The notes: generated from the sequence alone by a model not told the origin. Positions 12,324 to 24,350 are shown, counted from the first letter of the stretch. The stretch: 64,000 bases of DNA from Canna indica (GCA_034359265.1 CP136896.1:21483501-21547500), one strand, 5' to 3'. Translations and numbers: made by a program.

Positions 12324-12768
12324 AATTACTTTCTCATTTGTGACATGTACTTTTATTTATTTCAATTGAATCATATACTTCTACATTTGTTTCATTTGTA
12401 TCTTATCGTCTAATTTCCGTCGTAGCTTCATTAAACCAATGATGTGGCTCGCTAACGTGTAATAAATAGTACTTTTTAATATTAAAATATTATGAAATCA
12501 AAACTTAAGTTAAAGGGTCCCACCTCTCTACGCAAATGTAATATTTTAATATTAAAATCAAAACGGATGATGTGGCTCCGATAAACTTAAGTTTTGATTT
12601 TATAATATTTTAATATTAAAAAAATACTATTTATTACACGTCAATGAGCCACATCATCGGTTTAGCGGGGCTACTGACGGAAATTAGACGGTAGGATTCA
12701 ATTGAAACAAATGTAAAAATATATGATTCAATTGAAACAAATAAAAGTACATGTCACAAATGAGAAAA
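12324..12768. repeat. Palindromic (foldback) MITE
   Basis: The left arm, starting near CTTTCTCATTTGTGACATG, is the inverse of the right arm, ending CATGTCACAAATGAGAAAA, and the match continues inward through TTCAATTGAATCATATA, CCGTCGTAGC / CCGGTTTAGC and TAATATTAAAATATT. The centre of symmetry is near 12550. It lies a few hundred bases 3' of the PnsB1 gene. No clear TSD, so the superfamily is unknown. Confidence 0.72.
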
Positions 12769-12982
12769 ACCCCAAAGTACATGATATATTTAGGTAATTT
12801 CCCAAAAAAAAATATTTTGCTTCAAATAAAGAAACTTATCATTTTAGTTATTGATGTTACATCATCCAAAGAAGAGGATATCAGTTATCTAAAAGAAGAG
12901 CCTCGTGCATAAGCCTATACATGCATATTGATATCTTCTACCTGGATGAAATATACATTTAAGACAAAAAATTTGATATATC

Positions 12983-13014
<32 letters not shown>

Positions 13015-13049
13015 CTACATTTTGATCAAGAATGAATCAACCTTCTCTT

Positions 13050-16000
13050 CTATGCAAAAACTGGAGACCCTTCAAAAACATTCATTGCATTCTTCACAGC
13101 TTCAAGATCAATGTCTATTAGCTTCCCTGTTTTTGATGCAACAATTGAGCACCTCTTCTCTTGTGTACTAGGAATAAAGGTATTCCCTTTCTCTTCGGAG
13201 GAAAACAATGCAATGCTGCAGAGAACAATTCATGAATCAAGTTAATTTTTTTATTCATTACTCGAGCAAAATTATACCTTCAAAAACCAACCTTTGCTTA
13301 TTGCGGGCATTGGCCAGTTGCAGTGCTGCTGTGTTGGTGGCTATCACTCCAGCTGAATCATCAATCAGGGCTGCAAGCTGAAACAAGGATGCAAAAATTT
13401 GGTGATAAATGATTGAGTTAAGGAAGATGTGATATCAAACACAAGAGAAGCAAAAGAAGACCTGGCCTGGAGTTGTGATGAACAAAATGTGTGAATCTTC
13501 ACCGGCAAATTCCTCCACATCCTCCCTCACCTTCTCATGTGGGATGACAAATAGAGGTTTCACACCCCTGTTTCCATAGATTAAAGGATTCATGGCACAC
13601 ATTTGGTGATCGCTAGAAATTTCATGTATTAGATAATGCTTTTAGGGCACGTTTGGCACCTTGTATAAACCTCCTGTATAGTATTAGGATAGTACTATGC
13701 AGTGTTTGGGAAGAATATTAACTAATACCTGTACTAAAAATAGTACCTCATAAGCTGTATTAGTAATACACTCCAAAAGCTCTTCATTAGTCTGCACAAG
13801 AACTTTCAATATTTTGAATACTTATTTTACCTCCAGCAAAAAAATAAAAAATATTAAAAATATACAAAATATATTAAAAAATTAATTTATGAAATATTTT
13901 TAATGATAAAATATATTATATAATTTTTATGCTATGCTATGCTATGCTACGCTACGCTATGCTATGCTATGCTATGCAATGCTACAGCTATGCTATGCGA
14001 TGCTATGCTATGCTATGCTAGTTAATTAATACAAACTATACTATGCTATGCTACAGCTATGCTATGCTATGCTATGCTAGTTAATTAATACAAACTATAC
14101 TATACAGGCTAGTACATGTGTGCACCAAACACTGTATGATAATAGTACAATACATGCTAGTACTGTACAGATTAGTCAATACAGACTAGTACTATACAGG
14201 CTAGTACTATACAATGTACCAAACGGGCCCTTAGTCTCATAGGCTAAGGGCACAAAATCTTGCAATTATGTTCTTCCAACAAGAATGACAAATTTGGTTA
14301 TTATTCTCGTTGTTGTAGACATTATTGATACGTCAATAACAAATTTCAAACTCACGAGTATGATTTTCTCGGGCCAAGTATAAATACTTTTTATTGTTCA
14401 CACTTTTGTTATAAGGAGGAAGAAGGAAAAATACAACCCAAGAACATGGTTTTAGCCCTTGTATAGTGAAATATAAGTACCTCAATCCTTTTGCTATTTC
14501 AGCCCACAGTTGGATTGGCAACAAGCTATCAGTGTCCCCTTTGGATCTCATGGAAGCCACAGAATCTGTCTCAATTCCATGAATGACTACAAAATTCCCC
14601 TTCTCCACTCCTGCTTTGTTGTATTTGGCCTCAACATATGCTTTCAGCTTCTTTGAGATTGACACTTTCAAGGGAAGCACTGGCTGCCTCGGCACATTGC
14701 GAGCTGGTCTTCCCAACCATTCCACCATTTGATCATACCTGCAATGATTTTAACTTCAAATTACAACTTACAAGTCAATCCAAGCATGCAGCAACCAAGG
14801 CTTAACTTCTCGAGGACTCAGTCTTCGATACTGGTCTAGAGTTGAATTGATGTCAATGTTTAGGGGTGTGCAAAAACCTGTACTAATCTTAATTTATCTG
14901 AATGATCCAATCTTATAAAAAAACACAAGTTTCTGTAGGTTGGATCATGTTTGGGTTCTGAAATTTGCTATCTGGGGGTACTTATGCTCTTACTTATCTT
15001 TTCAAAACTGATGAAAAAAACACAAGATCAATGGCAGTAAAACACTTAGAGCAGGAATAAAAGAAGAGTATTCCATAAATAAGTGAGTGTTGATTGCCTC
15101 ACATGTTGTATCCACCTTGGGAGAGATTCGAGCATGAAGGAGTGAATGTCTCTGTCAGCAGCAGCCCTGCACCTGCTGCATTAACATTTGGGTAGACATA
15201 GCTTACTTTGTCTCTAGCAGATGTCATGAATAGAAATGCCGCATGGCCAAGCCCAGCAAGTTTGGTTGACAAGATCATATCATAGTATCTATTCTGTCAA
15301 CAAATGAACCAAAAATATTTATCAGACTTCACCCAAAAACCATACTAAAAAGATCACAGGTGAGGATAGGTTTCAGGTACATCTAAAATCGATACGACCG
15401 GTGTTAATGAGTAGATTTAGGGAAACTAATGCGAATATGTGTAGATTCAATTGAATTCTTTGAAAAATAACTCAGATTAATTAGTCGATTAGGTACATCT
15501 AAACAACATTGTCGATTTTCTACAGTGTACTCGACGCATGGCCATCGTTACCTTCAGTACTCCGATCATGTCGGTGTACTCGGCCGGCTCGGGGAAATCG
15601 TCGTCGGGGTCGTAAGCATTCGCCCACCTGACGTTCTTGTTGAGTTCATAAGTCTGCTTCCCCCTCGGCGAGGTGACGACGTCCACCTGAACCCCCGGGT
15701 AGCGGTCCTTGATGAGCTGGATCGCCGGGAAGAAAAGGAGGTTCTCGTAGACGCCACCGGACACGACGCAGCAGCAGCGCCGCACGTCGCCGCGCACCTT
15801 GGAGGCAAGCGAATCGAGCTCGACGTTGAAGCCCATGGGGAACTTGAGGAAGCCGTAGGGGTTGTCGGGGTCTTCAGGAGGCCGGGGGTCCTCCTCCTGC
15901 TTTCCTTCGGTGAAGAGGGAGCCGTACTCAATGTTGGGGTCGGCACCGTCGTCGAAGGGGTCGAGCCAGGGGTTCTTCTTCTTGGCGGAGGCGGCGAGGG

Positions 16001-16127
16001 AAGGGCGCTTGGGGGGCGGATTGGCCGTGGGAGAGACGAAGGTGGAGGGCGAGAGGAGGTGCGTAGGGGGAGGGAGGGAAGGGGAGAGTGGGGAGAGGGA
16101 GTGGGGGAGGACGTGGAAGGAAGCCAT
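13050..16127 (-). CDS. PNSB1: Photosynthetic NDH subunit of subcomplex B 1 (PnsB1/NDF1), chloroplast
   Basis: Six exons read on the minus strand join in frame: 15552-16127, 15103-15293, 14481-14738, 13462-13567, 13292-13377 and 13050-13215 (stop TAG at 13050-13052). Every junction is GT...AG and the phases agree. The product is 460 residues, close to the 461 I recall for Arabidopsis NDF1/NDH48. The first 45-50 residues are rich in S and P and poor in acidic residues, like a stroma-targeting transit peptide. The body has blocks I recognise from NDF1: NPWLDPFDDGADPNIEYGSL, then ENLLFFPAIQLIKDRYPGVQ, then VVIHGIETDSVASM and ATNTAALQLANA. Known role: a nuclear-encoded, plant-specific subunit of subcomplex B of the chloroplast NADH dehydrogenase-like complex, needed for cyclic electron flow around photosystem I. 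The fold resembles a family 9 glycosyltransferase (family knowledge; catalysis is not assumed). No defect was seen. Intron 3 holds a MITE. Confidence 0.93.
13645..14230. mobile_element. Tourist-like MITE in PnsB1 intron 3
   Basis: The left end GGGCACGTTTGGCAC and inverted right end GGGCCCGTTTGGTAC flank a 586-bp non-coding body. TTA at 13642-13644 and TTA at 14231-14233 form the 3-bp duplication typical of PIF/Harbinger MITEs. It lies wholly between exon 4 (ends 13567) and exon 3 (starts 14481). The body contains a pentanucleotide array and many CTAGTAC / GTACTAG palindromes. Confidence 0.88.
13929..14085 (+). repeat. CTATG pentanucleotide microsatellite
   Basis: More than twenty copies of CTATG or CTACG, in blocks separated by GTTAATTAATACAAACTATA. 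A larger unit of about 70 bp (CTATG run plus spacer) occurs twice, so the array grew at two levels inside the MITE. Confidence 0.85.
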
Positions 16128-16206
16128 TGCGATTGGTACGTAGCTGCAGTGGCTTCTCAGCTTCTCTTCTTCTTGTGGTGGTCAGCGAAGGAGGAAGAAA
16201 GATGGG

Positions 16207-16214
16207 ATTTAAAT
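16207..16214 (-). promoter_or_regulatory. Possible TATA-like box of PnsB1
   Basis: ATTTAAAT lies about 80 bp upstream of the start codon at 16127 on the minus strand, with GA-rich and CT-rich leader sequence between. Position and composition are plausible, but this is not a perfect TATA consensus and no transcript evidence is available. Confidence 0.3.
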
Positions 16215-16386
16215 GTGTGGACGAGGGTGGATAAAATGTTGCTTCTTCTTCACTTTTTAAAAGGAAAATAACTGCTACGGAGCCCGACGGCAAATCGTAT
16301 GAATCTCAAAGCGGAAATAATTGCTATGGAGCCTGGCTCCATGGATTTTCCATGGAGTCGGACTCCGTACAAGTTGTATTTTTTAA

Positions 16387-17010
16387 TAGGGTGAGCAAAA
16401 AGAAATTGATTTTTTGATTAATCGAAAAATCAGTTCAAAATCGAATCGATTTTTTTGGTTAATCGAATCAATTTTTTCGGTTTTGATTTTTATTTTTGAA
16501 AAAATCGGTTTTCGGTTTCGATTTCGGTTCGAGAGGTAAAAAGTTCACCGATTTCGGTTAACCGACTGGTTCGATATAATTTATTAATTTTTAATAATAT
16601 ATATATTAAATAATAATTTATAAATTATAAAAAAATTATAAAAAATTACATAAAATTATAAAAAAATACTGAAAATTATAAAAAAAATATTAAATAATAA
16701 TAATAAATAAATACAAATATTAGTTTTTTAGAACATTATCTTAGTTCAAGTTGTTTCACTTTTTCTTTTTCTTTTTCTTTTCCTCAATGAGAATTCGGTA
16801 TTTGTTTGAATTTTTTTTCATGATTTGCATAATATTATTATGTTTGTAGGTTAAAAAATTTTATTGGTTAACCGAAAATTATCGATTAAGCGAATCGAAA
16901 AAATCGAAACCGAAATAACGATTAACCGAAGTTAATGGATCGGTTTATGATTAATAATTTTGAAAAACTAAAATTAATAGACCGGTTAACCGGTCCACGC
17001 TCACCCCCTA
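16387..17010. mobile_element. hAT-like MITE with GGTTAACCGG-rich ends
   Basis: The left end TAGGGTGAGCAAAAAG and the right end GTCCACGCTCACCCCCTA are inverted copies, followed inward by repeated GGTTAATCG / CGATTAACC motifs on both sides. The interior is A/T-rich with no coding potential. No convincing 8-bp duplication could be fixed, so the superfamily is tentative. Confidence 0.6.
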
Positions 17011-17368
17011 CTTTTTATCATTCAAACTCTTTTTTATGGTTAATTTCAATTTAACCCTTAAACTCTTTTTGATGGTGGTCACAAATTTATTCAATTCTTT
17101 ATATTTCTTTATATTTTATGAATTTTTGGATTTCAAGCAATTGAAATCTGTTGTTAGGGTTTCGTCCAAATTTTCTTTTGTTGATGATGTGGCATTTAAT
17201 CATTAAAAAATTTTATTTGCTCATGTCATTCACACGTACAATTATAAAGTATTTATGATATCATAATTGACCCATTAACTTTTAAACTTAAATTAGCCAA
17301 AGTTAAAGATAGCCCACTCATACTTTGTTAGGAAAAAAAACAGCACACTCATTAAGTATTATAAATTA
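17011..17368. other. AT-rich spacer, no gene seen
   Basis: No recognisable coding sequence or repeat except the 9-bp TSD TATAAATTA at 17360-17368, which belongs to the next element. Confidence 0.4.
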
Positions 17369-18812
17369 GGAAAAATTAACAAATCTAATTCATACTTTGA
17401 CAAAATTAATAAATCTAATCTGTCTTTTAATTTGTATCAATTATAACCCGTACTTACGAATTTATATCAATTCTAATCTCTCGTCTACTTGCTGTTAATC
17501 GTCCCGTTAGTTGCTAACGCGACATCCTAGTCAGCAACTTGATTTATATTTTTTTAATCTGAACTTGCCACGTCAGCCTATTCTAAAAGAATTTAAAAAA
17601 ATATAAACAAAGTTAATTCTTTTTGAAAAAAATGACAAATCTAACTCATACTTTAACGAAATTAACGAATATAATCCACCTTTTAATTTGCATCAATTAT
17701 AATCTGTACTTATGAATTTACATCAATTCTAACCTATTGTCTATTTGCTGTTAATCGCCCCGTTAGTTGTTGACGTGGCATCCTAATCAGTAACTTAGTT
17801 TATATTTTTTTAACCTAAACTTGTCACGTTATTCTAAAAGAATAAAAAATATATAAATTAAGTTGAATTTTTTTAATCTGAACTTGCCACGTCAGCCTAT
17901 TGGTGCGTGGCGAGAGCCACCAGCACCATGACCACCCCCAGCGGTGCGCCGGGGCACTTCTACTTTCCGACGCTCAAAGGCAAGATCTTGAAGTCAGACC
18001 TGTGGCTTATTTCCACTCTCTGCTACTCGCCTTCACTCTCTGTCGGCAGCAGGTGCCGCTCCGGTCGAAATTCGTCGATGTTGGCGTTGTGCGTGTAGGG
18101 TGAAGGAGACATCGACGAGTTCCGACCGGAGCGGCATCTGCTACCGACGGAGGGTGGAGGCGAGTAACAGAGAGTGGAAATAAGCCACGGGCCTAACTTC
18201 AAGATCTTGCCCTTCAGCGCCAGGAAGCGGAAGCACCCTGGCGCACCGCTAGGGGTGGTCATGGTGCTGGTGGCTCTGGCCACGCACCAATAGGCTGACG
18301 TGGCAAGTTCGGATTAAAAAAATCCAACTTATTTATATATTTTTTATTCTTTTAGAATAGACTGACATGGCAAGTTCAGGTTAAAAAAACTATAAAGTAA
18401 GTTGCTGATTAGGATGTCACGTCAAAAACTAACGGGGCGATTAACAACAAGTAGACGAGAGGTTAGAATTGATGTAAATTCGTAAGTACGGGTTATAATT
18501 GATGCAAATTAAAAGACGGGTTAGATTTGTTAATTTCGTCAAAGTATGGGTTAGATTTATCAAATTTTAAAATCAACTTAGTTTATTTTTTTTTTATTCT
18601 TTTGGAATAGGCTGACGTGGCAAGTTCATATTAAAAAAATATAAACTAAGTTGCTGACTAGGATGCCACGTCAGCAACTAACGGGGCGATTAACAGCAAG
18701 TAGACGAGATGTTAGAATTGATGTAAATTCATAAGTATGAATTATAATTGATACAAATTAAAAGATAAGTTAGATTTGTTAATTTCTATGAATTAAATTT
18801 ATTAATTTTCTC
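17369..18812. mobile_element. Palindromic Mutator-like element with inverted captured segment
   Basis: Perfect 9-bp duplications TATAAATTA flank the element at 17360-17368 and 18813-18821. The ends GGAAAAATTAAC and ATTAATTTTCTC are inverted. The whole 1444 bp is a near-palindrome centred at about 18090. Each half has two tandem copies of an arm containing CCGTTAGTTG and GACGTGGCA, then a GC-rich segment of about 190 bp (17900-18095, repeated inverted at 18105-18290). The GC-rich part has an open frame on each arm beginning MARATSTMTTPSGAPG, the same reading mirrored. That suggests a host fragment captured and then duplicated head-to-head. I do not recognise the fragment. A 9-bp TSD plus long inverted arms point to the Mutator superfamily. 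Confidence 0.85.
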
Positions 18813-18821
18813 TATAAATTA

Positions 18822-19246
18822 ACACAATATCTAATTACTTTCGACATGGGATTAAACGGATGTATTGCAAATTTAATATTTAAACAATATTAAGTTTAAT
18901 CATGTGACTGCATCTTATTTTAATTAAAATTATTTCAATAATATTAAATTTAACAATGTGGCAACTATCAAGCGAATAAAATTATTTTTATGACTATTTT
19001 ATTCAAAAAATAATTTTTACTTATAAAATATATGACATTATCTCCTTTAATGTCATGCGGTAGCTCGACGATAGGTGGGGGGCAGTAGCCCGACGATAGG
19101 CGGCAACACGACGACAAGCGACAGGTGGCAGATTTAGAAGGCGAGCGATTGAGAGAGAGAGAGATCGAGAGTGACAAGAGAGAGAGAGAGTGACGAGTGA
19201 GAGATAGCAGAAGGCGGGAGGAGTGAAAATTTAGCATGTGGCATTA
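18822..19246. other. No gene recognised
   Basis: AT-rich, with a short GAGAGAGA tract near 19150-19190 and a GC-rich patch of CGACGATAGG-type repeats at 19066-19110. No supportable coding sequence. Confidence 0.4.
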
Positions 19247-19255
19247 AATAATAAT

Positions 19256-20691
19256 GGGAAAATGTACAAAAATACCCCTGACATTTTCTCGCAGGTACTA
19301 AAATACCCCTAACATTTTTTGGGATAAAAAATATCCCCCACATTATGAATTGGGTACAAAAATGCCCCTATAGCTAAACGGTGTTAGTTGAGAGATAACA
19401 GAGCTGACGTGGCTGATGACTGGGACTGATGACGTGGCCAAGATGTTTTCTCACCGGTATTAAAATGACCCTGATGTTTTCTCGCGGGTACAAAAATGCC
19501 CCTAACGTTTTCTCACGAGTACAAAAATACCTCTAACATTTTCTCACGGATGCAAAAATATTCCTAACATTTGTTTTGGACCTAAAATACCCCTGAGGTT
19601 ATTGAAAATGATACAAAAATAACATCAGGCTGCAAAATTCGTGCCGGGCCCAGCCGGCTCAGCCTGACCCAAAAAAATCGTGCCCAGTCCGGCTTTCGTG
19701 TCCGGCCCAGCCCGAAAAAAATTCGTACCCAGCCCCGCCCGGCCTGAAAAAATTTGTGCACGACCCTGTTCAGCCCAACCCAAAAAAAATCATGCCCGAC
19801 TCGGCCCAAAAAAATTCGTGCCCGGCCCGGGCCAAAAAATTCATCCCCGGCCAGGCCCAAAAAAATTCATGCACGGAATAGCCCGGATTAGCCCGGCCCG
19901 AAAAAATTCGTACATTGACCGGCCTGGCCTGGTCCGAAAAAAAATTTGTGCCCAGCCCAGCCTGGCTTGAAAAAATTCGTGCACGGCCCGACCCGAAAAA
20001 AATCGTGCCCGGCTCGACACAAAAAAAATCGTGCTCGGCTCGGCACAAAAAAATTCGTGCCCGGCCCGGCCCGAAAAATTCGTCCCCGGCTAGTCCCGAA
20101 AAAATTCATGCTCGGCCCGGCCTGAAAAAATTCAGAAGATGCAAGTCACAAGTTGCAAGTGTAATTGCAACTTCAATTTGCGGCCAACCAAATGCTTACA
20201 AATAGAAGTTGGAACTCTACTTGCGGGCAACCAAACAGTAGGTTGCAAAATTTATTTGCGGGCATTTGCTTTTATGCAAATAGATTTTGCAACATTTGCA
20301 GTTGCGGGTAACCAAACGCCCCTTAAGTCTCATCTAACAAAAGTTAGTCTGATGATATTTTTGTACCATTTTCAATAACCTCAGGGATATTTTAGGTCCA
20401 AAATAAACGTTAAGGGTATTTTTATATCCGTGAGAAAATGTTAGGGGCATTTTTGTACCCATGAGAAAATGTGAGGGACATTTTAGTACCTGTGAGAAAA
20501 CATCTTGGCCACGTCATCAGTCCCAATCATCAGCCACGTCAGCTCCGTTATCTCTCAACTAACACCGTTTAGCTATAAGGGTATTTTTGTACCCAATTCA
20601 TAACGTGGGAGGTATTTTTTATCCCAAAAAATTATTAGGGGTATTTTAGTACCCGCGAGTAAACGTCAGGGGCATTTTTGTACCTTTTCCC
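19256..20691. mobile_element. Mutator-like element with about 370-bp terminal inverted repeats
   Basis: The left arm (19256-about 19625) starts GGGAAAATGTACAAAAATAC; the right arm (about 20320-20691) is its inverse, ending GTACCTTTTCCC. Matching internal blocks include AACACCGTTTAGCTATA and GACGTGGCCAAGATG. A perfect 9-bp duplication AATAATAAT flanks the element (19247-19255 and 20692-20700). There is no transposase. The middle holds a tandem repeat and a piece (20137-20330) with its own inverted motifs (GGTAACCAAACGCCCC), which may be another small nested insertion. Confidence 0.88.
19630..20130. repeat. Minisatellite of GCCCGGCCCGAAAAAATTCGTG type
   Basis: About fifteen degenerate units alternate a CCGGCCC-rich block with a poly-A/TTCGTG block every 24-37 bp. 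Open frames on both strands encode low-complexity protein (for example repeated FFGLGRAR-like or PGPKKF-like segments). These look like by-products of the repeat rather than genes. Confidence 0.85.
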
Positions 20692-20936
20692 AATAATAAT
20701 TAATTGTGTCGTTAATTTATTTGTGGAAGGTAAACATGCAACATTAAATGCAAAGATTTCTTTAGATTTCATTGAACTGCATTGTACCGTTGTGCATCCA
20801 AAAGTAATGGTGGGCTATGTCATCTAAAAATATTTCTCACTTGTGCTTGTGAGTGGGGGCTATTAAAAAGAAAAATTAGATAAAAATTATCTCAATGGGG
20901 GCCACTGCCCCCACTGAGCCTACAGTGGATCTGCCA

Positions 20937-21609
20937 CTGCCTAAGCCTCATCGAGCCATCTTTGTTGAATCTCTAGCCTTCTACCTTGTCTTTCTTGAGA
21001 TTGCTTTCAAGCTTGCAATGTTGTATTGTTTTGAGCTCGGATTCAATTTATCTTCAAGGCATCAAGATGAGCTCGGATTCGTTGTTTGGAGCCAAGTGTT
21101 GTATTGTTTTGTTATTTGTTCTATATGTTTACTTGTATTTTTAGTGTTTATTTCATTGTATATCAAGTGTGTGGATCTTGAGTTTGGTAGTAGCCTTGGT
21201 GTAGAGGCCTAAATTCATCGGTGTGATTAGTTTACTAAGATTAGTTGTGTTGTCCTTAGGATTTGAGGTGGGAGAGTGCTCTTGGTAGAAAGGCGGAGAC
21301 TTTCGAGTGTGGAAGTGCCTTCAGTGTGAGAATAGAGTAGAATAAATTAATCTAATAAAACTAAGTTAGAAATCCTAAGCGAGGTGCTTAAGTAGTAGAA
21401 TAGGCCTTGAAGACGAACCACTATAAATCTTATTATTTGTGATGCTTACTTTGAGTTTTGTTTACTTGAATTATTTATTTGCTTTCACATTCATCTAGTT
21501 GAATTGAACTCTCGCCCAAGTAATCAAGAAAAATGATTAAAACTCAATTTATGTTAAGTTTTAGCGAACAAACTATTCACCCCCCTAGCGTAGGCCACTC
21601 GACTTACAT
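20937..21609 (+). repeat. Truncated LTR of the SIRE-like copia family
   Basis: The plus-strand sequence includes AGGTGGGAGAGTGCTCTTGG, AAGCGAGGTGCTTAAGTAG and ACTATTCACCCCCC, the same order as the 3' half of the LTR at 56345-57877. The LTR ends near 21609, just before TTTGGCCCTAGAGTCGG. That last string looks like a mutated tRNA-Met primer binding site (TGGTATCAGAGC). The start of the LTR is missing. Confidence 0.68.
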
Positions 21610-22990
21610 TTGGCCCTAGAGTCGGTAGCATTCACACTACCTAGGTTTGATGGTTTGAACTTTGGTGCTTGAAAACATAGAATGTATACTTTTCTAAAGT
21701 CCCAAAGTTTAGATGTTTTCAACATGTTAAAAATTGAGTTCATTGAACCTAGAAAAGAAATGCATGATTGAAGCCAACATGAAATTAACATGTTTAAATT
21801 AAATGCTCAAGCCATGAATTTTATATATTGTTCATTGCCCAATGAAATACTTGAAAAAAATCATGCATTGTACTTCGACTTATGATTTATGAGCATGCTT
21901 AAATATGTTGTATGACTATGCAAAAACCAAAGAGTTAATCACTCTTGATGAAGGTGGTGATGACAATGGTCATCCACTTACTACTAACTTGATTTTTGAA
22001 ACCCAAAGTGTTCTAGTCAAAGAAGCACTAAAAATCGAAAGAGGAAGATCATTTGCTATTTGTGCAAAGAGAAAGGTCACATTAAGAAGAATTGTCATTC
22101 ATTAATGAACAAGGCAAAGAAGATGTCAAATGCTTCCACATCATCATTATATTCAAGTGGAGCACCCTCTTGCCATGACTATGAAGCAACTTCAAAAGTT
22201 TGCCTCATTGGTATCAATAATGAGGTACACTCTTCCCCGATTTTGATAGTAATAGTGATAATAGTTTCTCATGTTCTTTTGAAATGTCATATGAAGAATT
22301 ATTAGAAGAAAGTCAAAGATTATATGTCTTGCTTTTGAAAAATGATAATAGGGAAATCAAGAAAGAAAATTTGAAGCTTGTTAATAGTTTGCATGAGTTA
22401 AAAGTTGTAAATGAAAAATTAAAATTAATATATTTGATTTATGCCATGACACCTTAGATCTTGAGATAAAAAAATTTCATTAATGATTTGAAAATGGAAA
22501 TCAAATATTTGAAAAATAGAATTAATGATTTTAAAATTGAGAATGATGAAGTGTTAAATAAGAATTCAAAATTTAGAAATCAAAATGAAAATTTGACTTC
22601 TCAAATTAAGAATTTGAATGATAAAAAAGACGAAAATTTGATTTTGAACAAGCAATTAAGTAAAAGAATTGAAAAATGTTTGTTCCTTTAAGAATATTAG
22701 GAATAAATATATTTCTTTTAAGAATGTCCATGTTCATCATGATTCACATGTCAAGCATTCTAATAATAGATTTCATGTCTATAACAAAAATGAAATTTTT
22801 TTTAATGGACATTGCTTTTGTTATCGTATTTTTGGTCATGCGATTTATGATTGTGCATTTAAGAGAAATCCAAATTTTATTATGACACTTTGGATTTCTA
22901 GGCCAACTCACTCCTAAAGACCTAAAGTCATTTGTATACCAAAAATTTCATGCTCTCTTGTAGGGGGAGCTACCACACAAGGTTGAAGAA
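21610..22990 (+). pseudogene. Copia gag remnant (SIRE/Maximus-like)
   Basis: It follows the truncated LTR in the same orientation. Around 22055-22095 the frames join into a zinc knuckle, CYLCKEKGHIKKNC (C-x2-C-x4-H-x4-C), interrupted by a frame change. Over 22488-22691 there is a long charged coiled coil, and over about 22800-22870 a second, degraded knuckle (CFCYRIFGHAIYDC). Sirevirus gag proteins carry such a coiled coil after the knuckle. No protease or polymerase follows: the sequence passes into an AT-rich minisatellite. Confidence 0.7.
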
Positions 22991-23194
22991 AAAAAAATGT
23001 ATTAAAGTTGACCAAAGTAAAAAAATGAAAAATGATGGGGGTATTTATAAGAGTTTCATTTAGGGTGAATGGGTAATTTTAATGTTTTCTCTTTTTTATT
23101 TCATTTTTTATCAATAAAAAAAGGTTTGGCTCGACTGAGTCTAGTGTGCGCTAGTTCTGAGTTTGGCGTACTACTTTCCCTCCATTTTATATAT

Positions 23195-24350
23195 TATGCA
23201 TGCTTAATTTTCGAATTTGATTTTCCCATAATTAATTATTCCTCCTTAATTTCCAAATCTACGAATTCAATTAATTTTCCAAGCTTAACTTTCGAATGTT
23301 ATTATTCAATAATTAATTATTTTGGTAATTAATTATGTCTGTTTAATTTTTGAATTCTATTTTCTCATAATTAATTATTTTGATAATTAATTATGATCGT
23401 TTAATTTTCAAATTTTTGAATCTAATTAATTATGCCTACTTAATTTTTGAATTTTATTTTTCCAACATTTTGTTTTGAAAATTAATTATGTTTGCTTAAT
23501 TTCGAAATTTTGTTTTCCCTCTATTTTATTTTGGCAACTAATTATGCCTACCTAATTTCTAAATTTTCGAATCCAATTAATTATGCCTCCTTAATTTTTG
23601 AATTTTATTTTCTCAAAATTAATTATTTTGACAATTAGTTATGTCTGCTTAATTTTTAAATTTTCGAATCCTTTTAATTATGCATTTTTAATTTTTGAAT
23701 TTTATTTTTCCATAATTAATTATTTTGATAATTAATTATGTGTGCTAAATTTTTAAATTTTTGAATCCAATTAATTATGCCTCCTTAATTTTTGAATTTT
23801 ATTTTCCTACAATTAATTATTTTGGTAATTAATTATGTACGCTTAATTTCAAATTTTACTAATCCAATTAATTATATCTACTTAATTTTTGAATTTATTT
23901 TCTCATAATTAATTATTTTGGTAATTAATTATTCTGCTTATTTTTTAAACTTTTGAATCTAATTAATTATGTTTGCTTAATTTTCAAATTATATATTCCC
24001 TTCATTTCATTTTAATCCTTTTTTAATCTATTATGCATGCTTACTATATAAGACAACTATTAATTAATTATGTTTTCTTAATTTTTAAAATTTTATATCT
24101 AATTAATTATGTTTGCTTAATTTTTAAATTTTTGTACCTAATTAATTATGCTTGCTTAATTTTTAAATTTTATTTTCCCTCTATATTTTTGTACTTTCTT
24201 AATTTATTATGCATGCTTACTGTATATGACAACCATTAATTAATTATATCTACTCAATTTTTGAATTTTTGGATCTTATTAATTATGTATACTTAATTTC
24301 CAAATTTTGTTTTCCATATATTTTATTTTGGTCCCTTCTTAATTTATTAT
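23195..24350. repeat. AT-rich minisatellite, about 100-125-bp units
   Basis: About ten degenerate units built from AATTAATTATGCCTGCTTAA, TTTTTGAATTTTATTTTC and CATAATTAATTATTTTG. Periodicity is loose and units differ by small indels. The sequence is about 80% A+T and rich in TAATTA palindromes, so it could bend or attach to the nuclear matrix (speculation). Confidence 0.82.

Noticed and set aside
12975..13010. (TA)n run 3' of PnsB1 considered as a regulatory site
   Set aside because: Simple microsatellite; no other supporting signal.
15525..16271. 248-codon plus-strand open frame
   Set aside because: It is the antisense shadow of PnsB1 exon 1, which has strong protein similarity and correct splice phases.
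19582..20205. Several open frames on both strands with repeated Gly/Arg/Phe or Pro/Lys segments
   Set aside because: They are translations of the GC-rich minisatellite inside the Mutator-like element; no start context or domain supports a gene.
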